A DNA stretch of 64,000 nt, taken from the NCBI GenBank assembly GCA_018371855.1, contig JAHAKD010000001.1, positions 310,001-374,000 of the forward strand, written 5' to 3'. The notes below the pieces were generated by a model. That model searched no databases and was not told the origin of the DNA. It saw only the letters and a program-made list of their open reading frames with translations. A program made the position numbers and the translations under genes. This DNA is from Clostridium sp. Its GTDB lineage: Bacteria > Bacillota > Clostridia > TANB77 > CAG-508. Below, one piece after another: positions 26,146 through 34,108 of the stretch (position 1 is the stretch's first letter; the number at the start of each line of letters is the position of its first letter).

Positions 26146-26586
26146 TTATTCTGCATTTTTATTTTTATTTGTACAACAAATATCTTCTAGTGTAGCACAT
26201 ACTCCCTCTGAATTAATTTCTTTATTTTTAGCTAAATCTCCTAATGTAATCATTCCTATAACCTTATTATTATCAACTATAGGAATTCTTCTAATTTTAT
26301 TCTCTGCCATTTTATTTTCTACATTTTTAATGTCATCATCTAAAGTACAGCTATAAACATTACAAGTCATTATATCGCTAACTTTAGTTGTATTACAATC
26401 TTTATTAGATGCTATACATCTTAAAGTTATATCTCTATCTGTTACTAAACCTACTAAATTTTTTCCTTCATCACAAACTGGAATACATCCTACATGTTTT
26501 TCATTCATAATTTTAGCGCAATCTGTAACAGTAGAGTTTGGCAAGCAATAGTAAATATTATTACACATACAATCTTTAACTTTCAT
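26146..26586 (-). CDS. Two-CBS-domain protein
   Basis: The 146-residue protein is essentially two CBS motifs in tandem (a Bateman module): VKDCMCNNIYYCLPNSTVTD...VGLVTDRDI and VSDIMTCNVYSCTLDDDI...VIGMITLGDL. Such modules bind adenosine nucleotides. This stand-alone type usually regulates an unknown partner. It is unusually rich in cysteine for the family, with eleven Cys including the C-terminal CATLEDICCTNKN, which suggests redox or metal sensitivity (inference). CAAGGAAGG precedes the start. It is a single gene with its own terminator. Confidence 0.88.
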   Translation of the reverse strand: MKVKDCMCNNIYYCLPNSTVTDCAKIMNEKHVGCIPVCDEGKNLVGLVTDRDITLRCIASNKDCNTTKVSDIMTCNVYSCTLDDDIKNVENKMAENKIRRIPIVDNNKVIGMITLGDLAKNKEINSEGVCATLEDICCTNKNKNAE

Positions 26587-26686
26587 TTAATATACCTTCC
26601 TTGCTCTAAGTTTAAACAAATAAGTTACTGGTATACTATTATAATGTCCTTTTATAAAAAAATAATTCTTACATTTTTAGCCATTT

Positions 26687-27070
26687 TTAAAAATCAACAT
26701 ATGGACTATATCTTCTCATTCCTCTATTTAAATACATATTTTTATTTTGGATTTCTGATTGTCTTTCTGCTACTTTTTCTTTTATTATTAGAATTTTTAA
26801 TAAATCAATTATAAGGTTTTTCATGTCTTTTGTATTTTCTTTTATTTTTAGTTCTTTATAAAGATTTTGGACTATTTCATCAAAATTATTTTGACAAGTT
26901 TGTATGTCTATTTGTTTTATTTTTTCACTTAAATCTTTATAAATATCAGGGTAATTTTTCTCTAAATCATACGAAAAATTATCGTAATCATAATTACAAT
27001 ATGTATTCTCCTGATTTATATTATATCCCAAAACCGTACTCATATATTCTTCATAATTTTTATCGTACAT
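26687..27070 (-). CDS. Small Tyr/Asn-rich protein of unknown function
   Basis: The 127-residue protein begins YDKNYEEYMSTVLGYNINQ and has a mostly helical remainder (ending NRGMRRYSPYVDF). The N-terminus is rich in Tyr and Asn, like some spore-associated small clostridial proteins, but no family is certain. It is probably cytoplasmic: no signal peptide or membrane helix. AAGGAGG is well placed before the ATG. It lies alone between the CBS gene and murD, on the same strand. Confidence 0.6.
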   Translation of the reverse strand: MYDKNYEEYMSTVLGYNINQENTYCNYDYDNFSYDLEKNYPDIYKDLSEKIKQIDIQTCQNNFDEIVQNLYKELKIKENTKDMKNLIIDLLKILIIKEKVAERQSEIQNKNMYLNRGMRRYSPYVDF

Positions 27071-27104
27071 TTTTATAACCTCCTTATTTTATTTTATAAA
27101 AAAA

Positions 27105-27126
27105 AGACACTTGATGTGCCTCTTTT
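27105..27126 (-). terminator. Probable murD terminator
   Basis: On the minus strand AAAGA and CAC pair with GTG and TCTTT, with a two-base bulge, and eight T follow. It lies just after the murD stop. Confidence 0.6.
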
Positions 27127-27128
27127 TC

Positions 27129-28529
27129 TTATAATTCATTAACTAATTTTTTAAACTGATTTCCTCTATCTGCAAAGTTTTTGAACATATCAAAACTTGC
27201 ACTAGCAGGTGAAAATAATACAACTTGATTTTCTTTTGCAACTTGTTTTGCTGCTTTTACAGCATCTCCTAATGTTTGACAAAAACAAATTGGAAGTTCT
27301 ACTCCTTGTTTTTCTATTTCTTTTGTAGTCGCATCTAGTATTTTCTTAGCTGTATTGCCAATTAAAACTAATGCTTTTACTTTTTTTACAATGTATTTTC
27401 CTAAAATATCATAGTCTAAATTTTTATCATATCCACCAGCAATTAAAACTATTTCCTCATCATATGCATTTAAACCTGCAATTGTACGTGATGGGCTTGA
27501 ACTTGCAGAATCATTGTACCATTTTACTCCATTAATTTCTCTTACAAATTCTAACCTGTGTTCTACTGCATTAAATTCTTTTATTGCTTCTACAGCTGTT
27601 TTTTCATCTACTAATTCTCTTGTTGCTGCAAGTGCCGCACAAATGTTTTCGAAATTATGAGTTCCTCTTAGTTTAATCTCTTTGACATTTAAAATATGCT
27701 TTCTTAATTTGTTTTCACATTCTTTTATGATATTTCCATCAACTATATATCCATCATTTAATTTTTCTTTACTACTAAAATATATTACCTTAGAATCTGC
27801 TTCTGGCTTACATTTTCTTGTAATTTCATTATCATAATTTAATATTAGTGTATCATCTTGTGTTTGATATTTAAATATTGTTTTCTTAGCCTCTATATAT
27901 TCTTCATATGAACTATGTATGTTCAAATGATTTGGTGTTATATTTGTAATTACAGAAATATTTGGGCTTACTTCCATTTCCATTAATTGAAAACTACTTA
28001 ATTCTAAAACAACTATATCATCTGGTAAGATTTCTGAAAGCTTTGTAAATAAAGGTGTACCAATATTTCCACCAAGATAAGTATTATATCCTGCATGTTT
28101 TAATATCGCATATATTAAACTTGTAGTAGTTGTTTTACCTTCACTTCCAGTAACACCAATTATTTTACAAGGACACATCTTCATAAGCATTTCTATCTCT
28201 GTAGTAACTATTGCACCTTTTTCTTCTTCAGCTCTTAATTCTGGTCTTGTAGGTAAACAACTTGGTGATCTAAATATTAAATTAAATCCATTTAAATTTT
28301 TTAAATTGTCTTTTCCTAAAAAATATGGAATAGCATGTGATGTTAATTTATTTACTATTTCTCCAGGAAGTTCATCAATTGTTCTATCGTCAAAAACTGT
28401 TACATTAGCTTTTTTGTCATATAAATAATCTAATAAAGGAATATTGCTTACTCCTAACCCAATAATTGCTACTTTTTTATGATATATATAATTTTCAAAT
28501 TCTTGTAATTTTTCGTTTATATAATCCAA
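27129..28529 (-). CDS. murD: UDP-N-acetylmuramoyl-L-alanine--D-glutamate ligase
   Basis: MurD adds D-glutamate to UDP-MurNAc-L-Ala in the cytoplasm, using ATP. The 466-residue enzyme has an N-terminal UDP-binding Rossmann-type part (VAIIGLGVSN), the ATP loop GVTGSEGKTTTTSLI, the HNFENICAALAA segment and the C-terminal domain start WYNDSASSSPSRT. The longest frame begins six codons earlier, but GAGAGGTG sits seven bases before the TTG at 28529, so this TTG is the likely start. It is unusual for murD to stand apart from the dcw cluster. Copy 4 of the REP-like repeat begins immediately upstream of its RBS. Confidence 0.95.
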   Translation of the reverse strand: MDYINEKLQEFENYIYHKKVAIIGLGVSNIPLLDYLYDKKANVTVFDDRTIDELPGEIVNKLTSHAIPYFLGKDNLKNLNGFNLIFRSPSCLPTRPELRAEEEKGAIVTTEIEMLMKMCPCKIIGVTGSEGKTTTTSLIYAILKHAGYNTYLGGNIGTPLFTKLSEILPDDIVVLELSSFQLMEMEVSPNISVITNITPNHLNIHSSYEEYIEAKKTIFKYQTQDDTLILNYDNEITRKCKPEADSKVIYFSSKEKLNDGYIVDGNIIKECENKLRKHILNVKEIKLRGTHNFENICAALAATRELVDEKTAVEAIKEFNAVEHRLEFVREINGVKWYNDSASSSPSRTIAGLNAYDEEIVLIAGGYDKNLDYDILGKYIVKKVKALVLIGNTAKKILDATTKEIEKQGVELPICFCQTLGDAVKAAKQVAKENQVVLFSPASASFDMFKNFADRGNQFKKLVNEL

Positions 28530-28547
28530 TATAATACACCTCTCCAC

Positions 28548-28576
28548 AGGGATTTAGGGACGTTCCTTTTTTCCCT
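28548..28576 (+). repeat. REP-like palindromic repeat, copy 4
   Basis: AGGGATTTAGGGACGTTCC continues TTTTTTCCCT; arms AGGGA/TCCCT. It lies between the stop of the kinase-like gene at 28592 and the murD ribosome binding site. Confidence 0.75.
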
Positions 28577-28591
28577 ATTAATTTTTTATTA

Positions 28592-29275
28592 TTATTTTTT
28601 TATATATTCCATTATTTTATTTGCTTCATCTTCTATTGTTTTACATTCTGTTACATCTAAAACTTTTGTAATTGGATGAATTTTATAATAACCTGATTGT
28701 TTTTGAAGTTCATCTCTTTTTTGTATATGTTCTTTTAATTCATCAACTGTTATTTCCCCTTCGTATTGGTTCATTTTTCTTCTAACTCTTTCATCTATAT
28801 CTGCAATAAGAAGAAAATGATAATCAATTTTTGGATACATATTTACTATGTCTCTTGAAGATAATATAACATTATATTTTTGTTTTAAATTTTCTACTAT
28901 ATTTCTTCCGAAGTCATATAATTTATCATTATTTGCATAACTACTAATTTTAGAAGTAGCTATAGAAGTTTCTAATGATTGTAAATCTTTTTCGTTAATT
29001 TTTTTGTCGTGAATATATACAACACTTTCTCTATCTTCTATCTCTATTCTTAACTTAAGTTTATCCATTATGTTTTTTATGTTTAAACCACTTAATTTAT
29101 TATTGTCCTCTTTAACATTTATTAATCCTGTTTTTAATATACCATATGTAATTGCCCTGTATATGTTTCCACCATGCAACAAAACAGAATTTGGTATCTC
29201 ATCTAATAATTTTTTACAAACAGAAGTCTTTCCTGTTCCTACATAACCTTCAATTCCAACAACTATATTTTCCAT
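28592..29275 (-). CDS. Cytidylate kinase-like protein
   Basis: The 227-residue P-loop kinase starts with IEGYVGTGKTSVCKKL (Walker A), followed by ALLHGG-like NSVLLHGGNIYRAI, EDRESVVYIHDKKI, the SSRDIVNMYP motif and a RRKMNQYEG-QKRDELQK lid region. These follow the order of CMP kinases, which phosphorylate (d)CMP, but several usual residues differ (for example DGP before the P-loop is EGY). A divergent nucleotide or small-molecule kinase is possible. GGAGGAA precedes the ATG. It is followed by murD after a REP copy. Confidence 0.75.
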   Translation of the reverse strand: MENIVVGIEGYVGTGKTSVCKKLLDEIPNSVLLHGGNIYRAITYGILKTGLINVKEDNNKLSGLNIKNIMDKLKLRIEIEDRESVVYIHDKKINEKDLQSLETSIATSKISSYANNDKLYDFGRNIVENLKQKYNVILSSRDIVNMYPKIDYHFLLIADIDERVRRKMNQYEGEITVDELKEHIQKRDELQKQSGYYKIHPITKVLDVTECKTIEDEANKIMEYIKK

Positions 29276-29440
29276 AATATTCCTCCTATATTTAGCTTTC
29301 GTAATTATATAACAATATGTTTATTTTTTCAAATAATTTAAATTTTCATTAAAAGAAGTGTATTTTGCGTATACATTGCATAATATTATATACTTAATTT
29401 ATGTATATTTTTATTTTTTATGTAGAAACTAAGTATATAT

Positions 29441-29459
29441 TTATTGGTAATACCAATAA
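29441..29459. promoter_or_regulatory. 19-bp perfect palindrome upstream of a small gene (operator-like)
   Basis: TTATTGGTA-A-TACCAATAA is a perfect inverted repeat, 53 bases before the ATG of the small basic gene. A looser pair (TGTGG...CCACA, 29464-29487) follows. The size and symmetry suit a dimeric repressor site. No regulator gene is adjacent. Confidence 0.55.
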
Positions 29460-29511
29460 TAACTGTGGCACTAAATTAATGACCACAATCTATTATGGAG
29501 GTGCTTAAATA

Positions 29512-29607
29512 ATGGCTAAAAATAAAGAAAAGAAAAATAAGAAACAAGGAAATAATGCTAAAAAGCATAAACCAGTTAATAACGAAACTTTAAACGAACA
29601 AAAATAA
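29512..29607 (+). CDS. 31-residue, very basic small protein
   Basis: The frame (MAKNKEKKNKKQGNNAKKHK, then PVNNETLNEQK) has 11 Lys in 31 residues and no hydrophobic stretch. GGAGGTGC is nine bases before the ATG, and copy 5 of the repeat right after the stop acts as its terminator. The defined RBS, operator-like palindrome and terminator argue that it is real. Lys/Asn-rich peptides of this kind occur in clostridia and may bind nucleic acid. Confidence 0.6.
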   Translation: MAKNKEKKNKKQGNNAKKHKPVNNETLNEQK

Positions 29608-29613
29608 GTGATT

Positions 29614-29646
29614 ATAGGGATTTAGGGACGTTTCTTAAATCCCTAT
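29614..29646 (+). repeat. REP-like palindromic repeat, copy 5 (serves as terminator)
   Basis: Perfect 11-bp arms ATAGGGATTTA/TAAATCCCTAT enclose GGGACGTTTCT; TTTTATT follows. It begins six bases after the stop codon of the small basic gene. Confidence 0.8.
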
Positions 29647-29676
29647 TTTATTGGCTTAGCCAATATAAATATGACA

Positions 29677-29712
29677 AAAGAGAGGTACTTGTCTAATACA
29701 AGTCCTCTCTTT
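29677..29712 (-). terminator. Hairpin after uvrA
   Basis: AAAGAGAGG.ACTTGT pairs with ACAAGT.CCTCTCTTT (15 bp with one bulge) and is followed by TTTTG on the minus strand, about 90 bases after the uvrA stop. A second small palindrome, TATTGGC-TTA-GCCAATA, lies at about 29648-29664. Confidence 0.7.
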
Positions 29713-29801
29713 CACTGTAATGTTAGCCTCTACAAAATTCGTTATTTTTACAGAAAGATATACTTTGTATGCTTCTGCAAATATATGTACACTATTTTAA
29801 C

Positions 29802-32630
29802 TTAGTCTTCCAAATATTTCTTCAAAAATTTACCAGTATAAGATCTATCATTTTTACAAATTTGTTCCGGTGTTCCAACAGCGACTATTTCTCCACCACC
29901 ATCTCCACCTTCTGGTCCTAAATCTATTATATGGTCACAAGTTTTTATTAAATCCAAATTATGTTCGATTACTATTATAGTATTTCCAGTATCTACAAGT
30001 CTTTGCAATATATCAACTAATCTATGAACATCTGCTATATGAAGACCTGTTGTTGGTTCGTCTAAAATGTATAATGTTTTACCTGTTGCTCTTTTAGATA
30101 ATTCAGTAGCTAGTTTAACTCTTTGTGCTTCTCCTCCTGATAAAGTTGTAGATGGTTGTCCTAGTTTTATATAACCAAGGCCTACATCATATAATGTTTG
30201 AATTTTTTGTTTTATTTTTGGAATATTGCTAAAGAAATCCAAAGCTTCTTCTACAGTCATGTCTAACACATCTGCAATAGTTTTACCTTTATATTTTACC
30301 TCTAATGTTTCATGATTATATCTTTTACCTTTACATACTTCACATGGTACATAAATATCTGGTAGGAAATGCATTTCGATTTTTATTAAGCCATCACCAT
30401 TACAAGCTTCACACCTACCTCCTTGCACATTAAAGCTAAATCTACCTTTTTGATAGCCACGCAATTTTGCCTCATTAGTATTGGCAAAAATCTCTCTTAT
30501 TGTATCAAACACGCCTGTATATGTCGCTGGATTCGACCTTGGTGTTCTACCGATTGGTGATTGATCTATATTTATTATTTTATCTATTTTATCAATTCCA
30601 ACTACTTCTTTACATTTACCTGGTTTTTCATTAGAGCCATTTAATTGTTTTGTAATTGTTTTATATAGTATTTCATTTACTAATGTACTCTTTCCAGAAC
30701 CAGAAACACCCGTTACACAGTTAAATACTCCTAGTGGAAATTTAACACTTATATTTTTTAAGTTATGTTCTGTTGCGCCCTTAACTTCTATTGCTTTTCC
30801 TTTTACTGTTTTTCTTCTCTTTTTTGGTACAGGAATATTTTTTCTTCCACTTAAATATTGGCCAGTTATAGAATTTTCTACTTTTTTAATTTCTTCTGCT
30901 GTTCCCTGTGCCATTACATTACCACCATGTACACCAGCACCTGGACCTATATCGATTATTTGATCTGCTGCATACATAGTATCTTCATCATGTTCTACAA
31001 CAAGAAGTGTATTTCCTAAATCTCTTAATTTTTTTAGAGTCGCTAATAATTTATCATTATCCCTTTGATGTAAACCAATACTAGGCTCATCTAAAATATA
31101 AAGTACACCTGTTAAACCTGAACCTATCTGAGTAGCTAAACGTATACGTTGTGATTCTCCTCCTGATAGAGAACCCGCTGATCTTGATAATGTTAAATAT
31201 TCCAACCCAACATCTATTAGGAAATTTAATCTCTTATCAATTTCCTTAAAAATCTGTTCCCCTATTAATTTTTCTTGGTTAGTTAATTCTAGACTTTTTA
31301 AATAATCTCTAATTTTATTTATAGGCATATCTGTTAATTCATTAATATTTTTATCTCCAACTTTTATAGAAAGAATTTCTTTTCTTAATCTTGCACCATG
31401 GCAAGCATGACAAGGACTTTCACTCATATACATTTCATAAAATTCTCTCATGCCTTGTGATTTTGTTTCATTATGTCTTCTTTCTAATGTCGGGATAACA
31501 CCTTCAAATGGTGCACTAAATTTTCTTATTCCAAAAGGAGATTCATGTTCAAAATCAATGCATTCATCTCCAGTTCCATATAATATCTTATCCAAGAAAT
31601 CTCTTGGTAATTTTTTTATTGGAACTTTTATATCTACACCATAATGTTTACCAATGGTTTCAAAATACATTTTAGCCATTGTTTCTCCTTTTTTCATTGT
31701 ACTAGATCCAAATGCTTTAACACCATCATATAAAGTCTTATTTTTATCTGGTATAATTAAATCTTCATCCATTTTCAATAAATAACCAATGCCTGTACAT
31801 TCTGGGCAAGCTCCTTGTGGATTATTAAATGAAAACATTCTAGGTGTTAATTCTGGGAAGCTAAAACCACAATCTGGACAAGCATAATTTTGACTATATA
31901 AAGTTTCTCCATTGCCAGGAACATCTATTGTAACTATATTATCTGCGTGTTTTAAAGCAATCTCTACAGATTCTGTTAATCTACTTCTTATGTCTGGTTT
32001 AATTACAAGTCTATCAACAATTAAATCTATATTATGTTTTTTCTTTCTATCTATTTTTATATCATCTGATAGCTCTATATTTTCACCATCTATTCTTGCT
32101 CTTATAAACCCTTCTTTTAATAAGTCTTGAATTAATTTTGTATACTCACCTTTTCTTCCACGAATTATTGGAGCTATAACTTGAATTTTAGTTCCTTCTT
32201 CTAATTTCATTATATTATCTATAATTTGGTCTATTGTTTGCTTTTCAATTTTCTTGCCACAAATTGGACAATATGGCACACCAATTCTTGCATATAATAA
32301 ACGAATATAATCGTAAATTTCTGTTACAGTTCCAACTGTTGACCTAGGATTCTTTGATGTTGTTTTTTGATCTATAGATATTGCAGGTGACAAACCTTCT
32401 ATTGATTCTACATCTGGCTTTTCCATTAAGCCTAAAAATTGCCTTGCATATGAAGAAAGGCTCTCTACATACCTTCTTTGTCCTTCTGCATATAATGTAT
32501 CAAAAGCCAATGATGACTTTCCTGAACCGGAAAGACCTGTTACAACTACTAATTTATCTCTTGGTATTTCCAAATTTATATTTTTTAAATTATGTTCTTT
32601 TGCTCCTTTTATAATTATTTTATCATTCAT
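29802..32630 (-). CDS. uvrA: Excinuclease ABC subunit A
   Basis: UvrA recognises helix-distorting DNA damage and hands it to UvrB. The 942-residue protein has two ABC ATPase modules: VVVTGLSGSGKSSLAFDT...LSGGESQRIRLATQ and VTGVSGSGKSTLVNEI...LSGGEAQRVKLATEL. Zinc-finger cysteines are visible in CPICGKKIE, CPDCGFSFPE/CPECTG and CEACNGDG/CEVCKG. GGGGGC precedes the ATG. A promoter-like TTGTTT...TATAAT lies upstream, and no LexA-type box was seen. It is transcribed on its own, downstream of the 410-residue unknown gene and uvrB. Confidence 0.98.
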   Translation of the reverse strand: MNDKIIIKGAKEHNLKNINLEIPRDKLVVVTGLSGSGKSSLAFDTLYAEGQRRYVESLSSYARQFLGLMEKPDVESIEGLSPAISIDQKTTSKNPRSTVGTVTEIYDYIRLLYARIGVPYCPICGKKIEKQTIDQIIDNIMKLEEGTKIQVIAPIIRGRKGEYTKLIQDLLKEGFIRARIDGENIELSDDIKIDRKKKHNIDLIVDRLVIKPDIRSRLTESVEIALKHADNIVTIDVPGNGETLYSQNYACPDCGFSFPELTPRMFSFNNPQGACPECTGIGYLLKMDEDLIIPDKNKTLYDGVKAFGSSTMKKGETMAKMYFETIGKHYGVDIKVPIKKLPRDFLDKILYGTGDECIDFEHESPFGIRKFSAPFEGVIPTLERRHNETKSQGMREFYEMYMSESPCHACHGARLRKEILSIKVGDKNINELTDMPINKIRDYLKSLELTNQEKLIGEQIFKEIDKRLNFLIDVGLEYLTLSRSAGSLSGGESQRIRLATQIGSGLTGVLYILDEPSIGLHQRDNDKLLATLKKLRDLGNTLLVVEHDEDTMYAADQIIDIGPGAGVHGGNVMAQGTAEEIKKVENSITGQYLSGRKNIPVPKKRRKTVKGKAIEVKGATEHNLKNISVKFPLGVFNCVTGVSGSGKSTLVNEILYKTITKQLNGSNEKPGKCKEVVGIDKIDKIINIDQSPIGRTPRSNPATYTGVFDTIREIFANTNEAKLRGYQKGRFSFNVQGGRCEACNGDGLIKIEMHFLPDIYVPCEVCKGKRYNHETLEVKYKGKTIADVLDMTVEEALDFFSNIPKIKQKIQTLYDVGLGYIKLGQPSTTLSGGEAQRVKLATELSKRATGKTLYILDEPTTGLHIADVHRLVDILQRLVDTGNTIIVIEHNLDLIKTCDHIIDLGPEGGDGGGEIVAVGTPEQICKNDRSYTGKFLKKYLED

Positions 32631-32663
32631 AAAATGCCCCCAATAAATTTAGTTTGCATACTT

Positions 32664-32698
32664 AATCGGGAAAAAAGGAACGTCCCCTACTCCCGATT
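32664..32698 (-). repeat. REP-like palindromic repeat, copy 6
   Basis: On the minus strand GGGAGTAGGGGACGTTCC continues TTTTTTCCCGATT; arms AATCGGGA/TCCCGATT. It lies in the uvrA leader, 34 bases before the start codon. Confidence 0.8.
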
Positions 32699-32762
32699 GC
32701 TTACTCATTATATTATATTTAATTTATAAAAACAATAGTTTGGTAATAATTTCAAAACAAAA

Positions 32763-32794
32763 GTGCTATTTTAGAATATCTTCTAAAATAGCAC
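32763..32794 (-). terminator. Terminator of the 410-residue unknown gene
   Basis: A perfect 14-bp stem GTGCTATTTTAGAA/TTCTAAAATAGCAC with a 4-base loop is followed by TTTTGTTTT on the minus strand. Confidence 0.92.
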
Positions 32795-32802
32795 ACTAAT
32801 AA

Positions 32803-34035
32803 TTATCTTTCTTCGTTATCATCAAAAGTTACAAAACTATTTTTACCTTGCGTATTATATAATTCCATATTTAATGAATTTAAATAATTTCTCGAACTCT
32901 CGCTTCCATATAATATTCTATAGCCTTCTGTTGTCTTCTTTAGATATCCAACATGTCTATTTCCTAATTCACCATTTCCTACATATTGATCAACATTTGC
33001 TTCTGAAAATAATGTCCTGAAAGCAAAATTTAAACTGTCATTTTTATTTGTAAGAAGATTACTCATTTCATCTTCTGATAGTTCAAATGCTATATTATTG
33101 TTATGTGCTAAATTTTCTACATCATCAAATCTTCTTTTAGCAGTATATTTTGCTACATATAAATTAGACATTTGCCCATCTCTATGAACAACTTCATTCA
33201 CTTTAAGAATTCTATCTAAAAGTATAATTTTACCATTATCGGGATCTGTGAACCACATTGTATTGGTACCTGGTGCAATGCGAATATTATTATCATTTAT
33301 TCTATTTTCTTTTTCTTGTCTTTCTCTATTTTTAAAATTTTCTTCGTCAATAAATGCTTGATCATATATATCATTAGCCATTTTTTTATCAGCTTGTTTT
33401 CGTAATTTTTCCTGCTCTTTCTTTTCTTTTTTCATTTGTGCTAACCATTCTGGAGTAAGCACTTTTTCTTCATATTTTAATGCATCTATAGAGTTATCTA
33501 ATATTGTTACAGTAGTCTGCATATCATTTCCCGATTTCATTTCAGCTCTCCCTATTGGGTTTATTTTATAATAGTTTAATTGTTCTAAATTAAGTCTTCC
33601 ACTTTGTACTAATTGATATAAACCATCATTGTATAAAAATTCCTCCAACGAATAATAAGCCGGTATCTCAAAACACACTTTTCTTAAATTTTGAGGTTCT
33701 AATCCTTCTGTTTGGTAATTTTGATTTAAATCTGCGACAATTAATTTTGTTGATTCCCCTTTTTGATGATGCAATAATCCTAATTCTTTTATTTTTTGAA
33801 AGCTATATATATCTAACCCATTCATACTTACAGTTCCATAAAACACTTCTTCTCCCGAATTATCTATAGAATTAGTTACATATGAATGTCTTGAATAAAA
33901 AGCCTGATTAGAATAATAGTCTTCTACCTTCTCTTCTTTATTCCCAGTAAAAAATGAAGCAATTTTAGAAAATATGCTTTTTTTCCTAGGAACTAACGCT
34001 AGTATTTCTTCTTTTTTTCTTTTGGATCCAAACAT
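32803..34035 (-). CDS. Unknown 410-residue protein between uvrA and uvrB
   Basis: The protein begins MFGSKRKKEEILALVPRKKS and has no signal peptide or membrane helix. A central Lys/Glu-rich coiled segment (about 195-235, QMKKEKKEQEKLRKQADKKM) separates two folded-looking parts. The C-terminal part includes WFTDPDNGKIILLDRILKVN and VGYLKKTTEGYRILYGSESS. I do not recognise a family. It lies between two repair genes, separated by 73 and 173 bases, with its own RBS (AAAAGGAG) and a strong terminator, so a link to DNA repair is only positional. It is of the same general type as the 604-residue gene near 6 kb. Confidence 0.75.
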   Translation of the reverse strand: MFGSKRKKEEILALVPRKKSIFSKIASFFTGNKEEKVEDYYSNQAFYSRHSYVTNSIDNSGEEVFYGTVSMNGLDIYSFQKIKELGLLHHQKGESTKLIVADLNQNYQTEGLEPQNLRKVCFEIPAYYSLEEFLYNDGLYQLVQSGRLNLEQLNYYKINPIGRAEMKSGNDMQTTVTILDNSIDALKYEEKVLTPEWLAQMKKEKKEQEKLRKQADKKMANDIYDQAFIDEENFKNRERQEKENRINDNNIRIAPGTNTMWFTDPDNGKIILLDRILKVNEVVHRDGQMSNLYVAKYTAKRRFDDVENLAHNNNIAFELSEDEMSNLLTNKNDSLNFAFRTLFSEANVDQYVGNGELGNRHVGYLKKTTEGYRILYGSESSRNYLNSLNMELYNTQGKNSFVTFDDNEER

Positions 34036-34108
34036 TAAATTATCTCCTTTTATTCGACAAATATTCTTACAATATTATTTTATATTTATTAAAATTAATT
34101 GTCAATCA

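Noticed and set aside
29465..29487. TGTGG...CCACA pair as a second operator
   Set aside because: Only 5-bp arms with a 14-base gap; this is expected by chance in such sequence.
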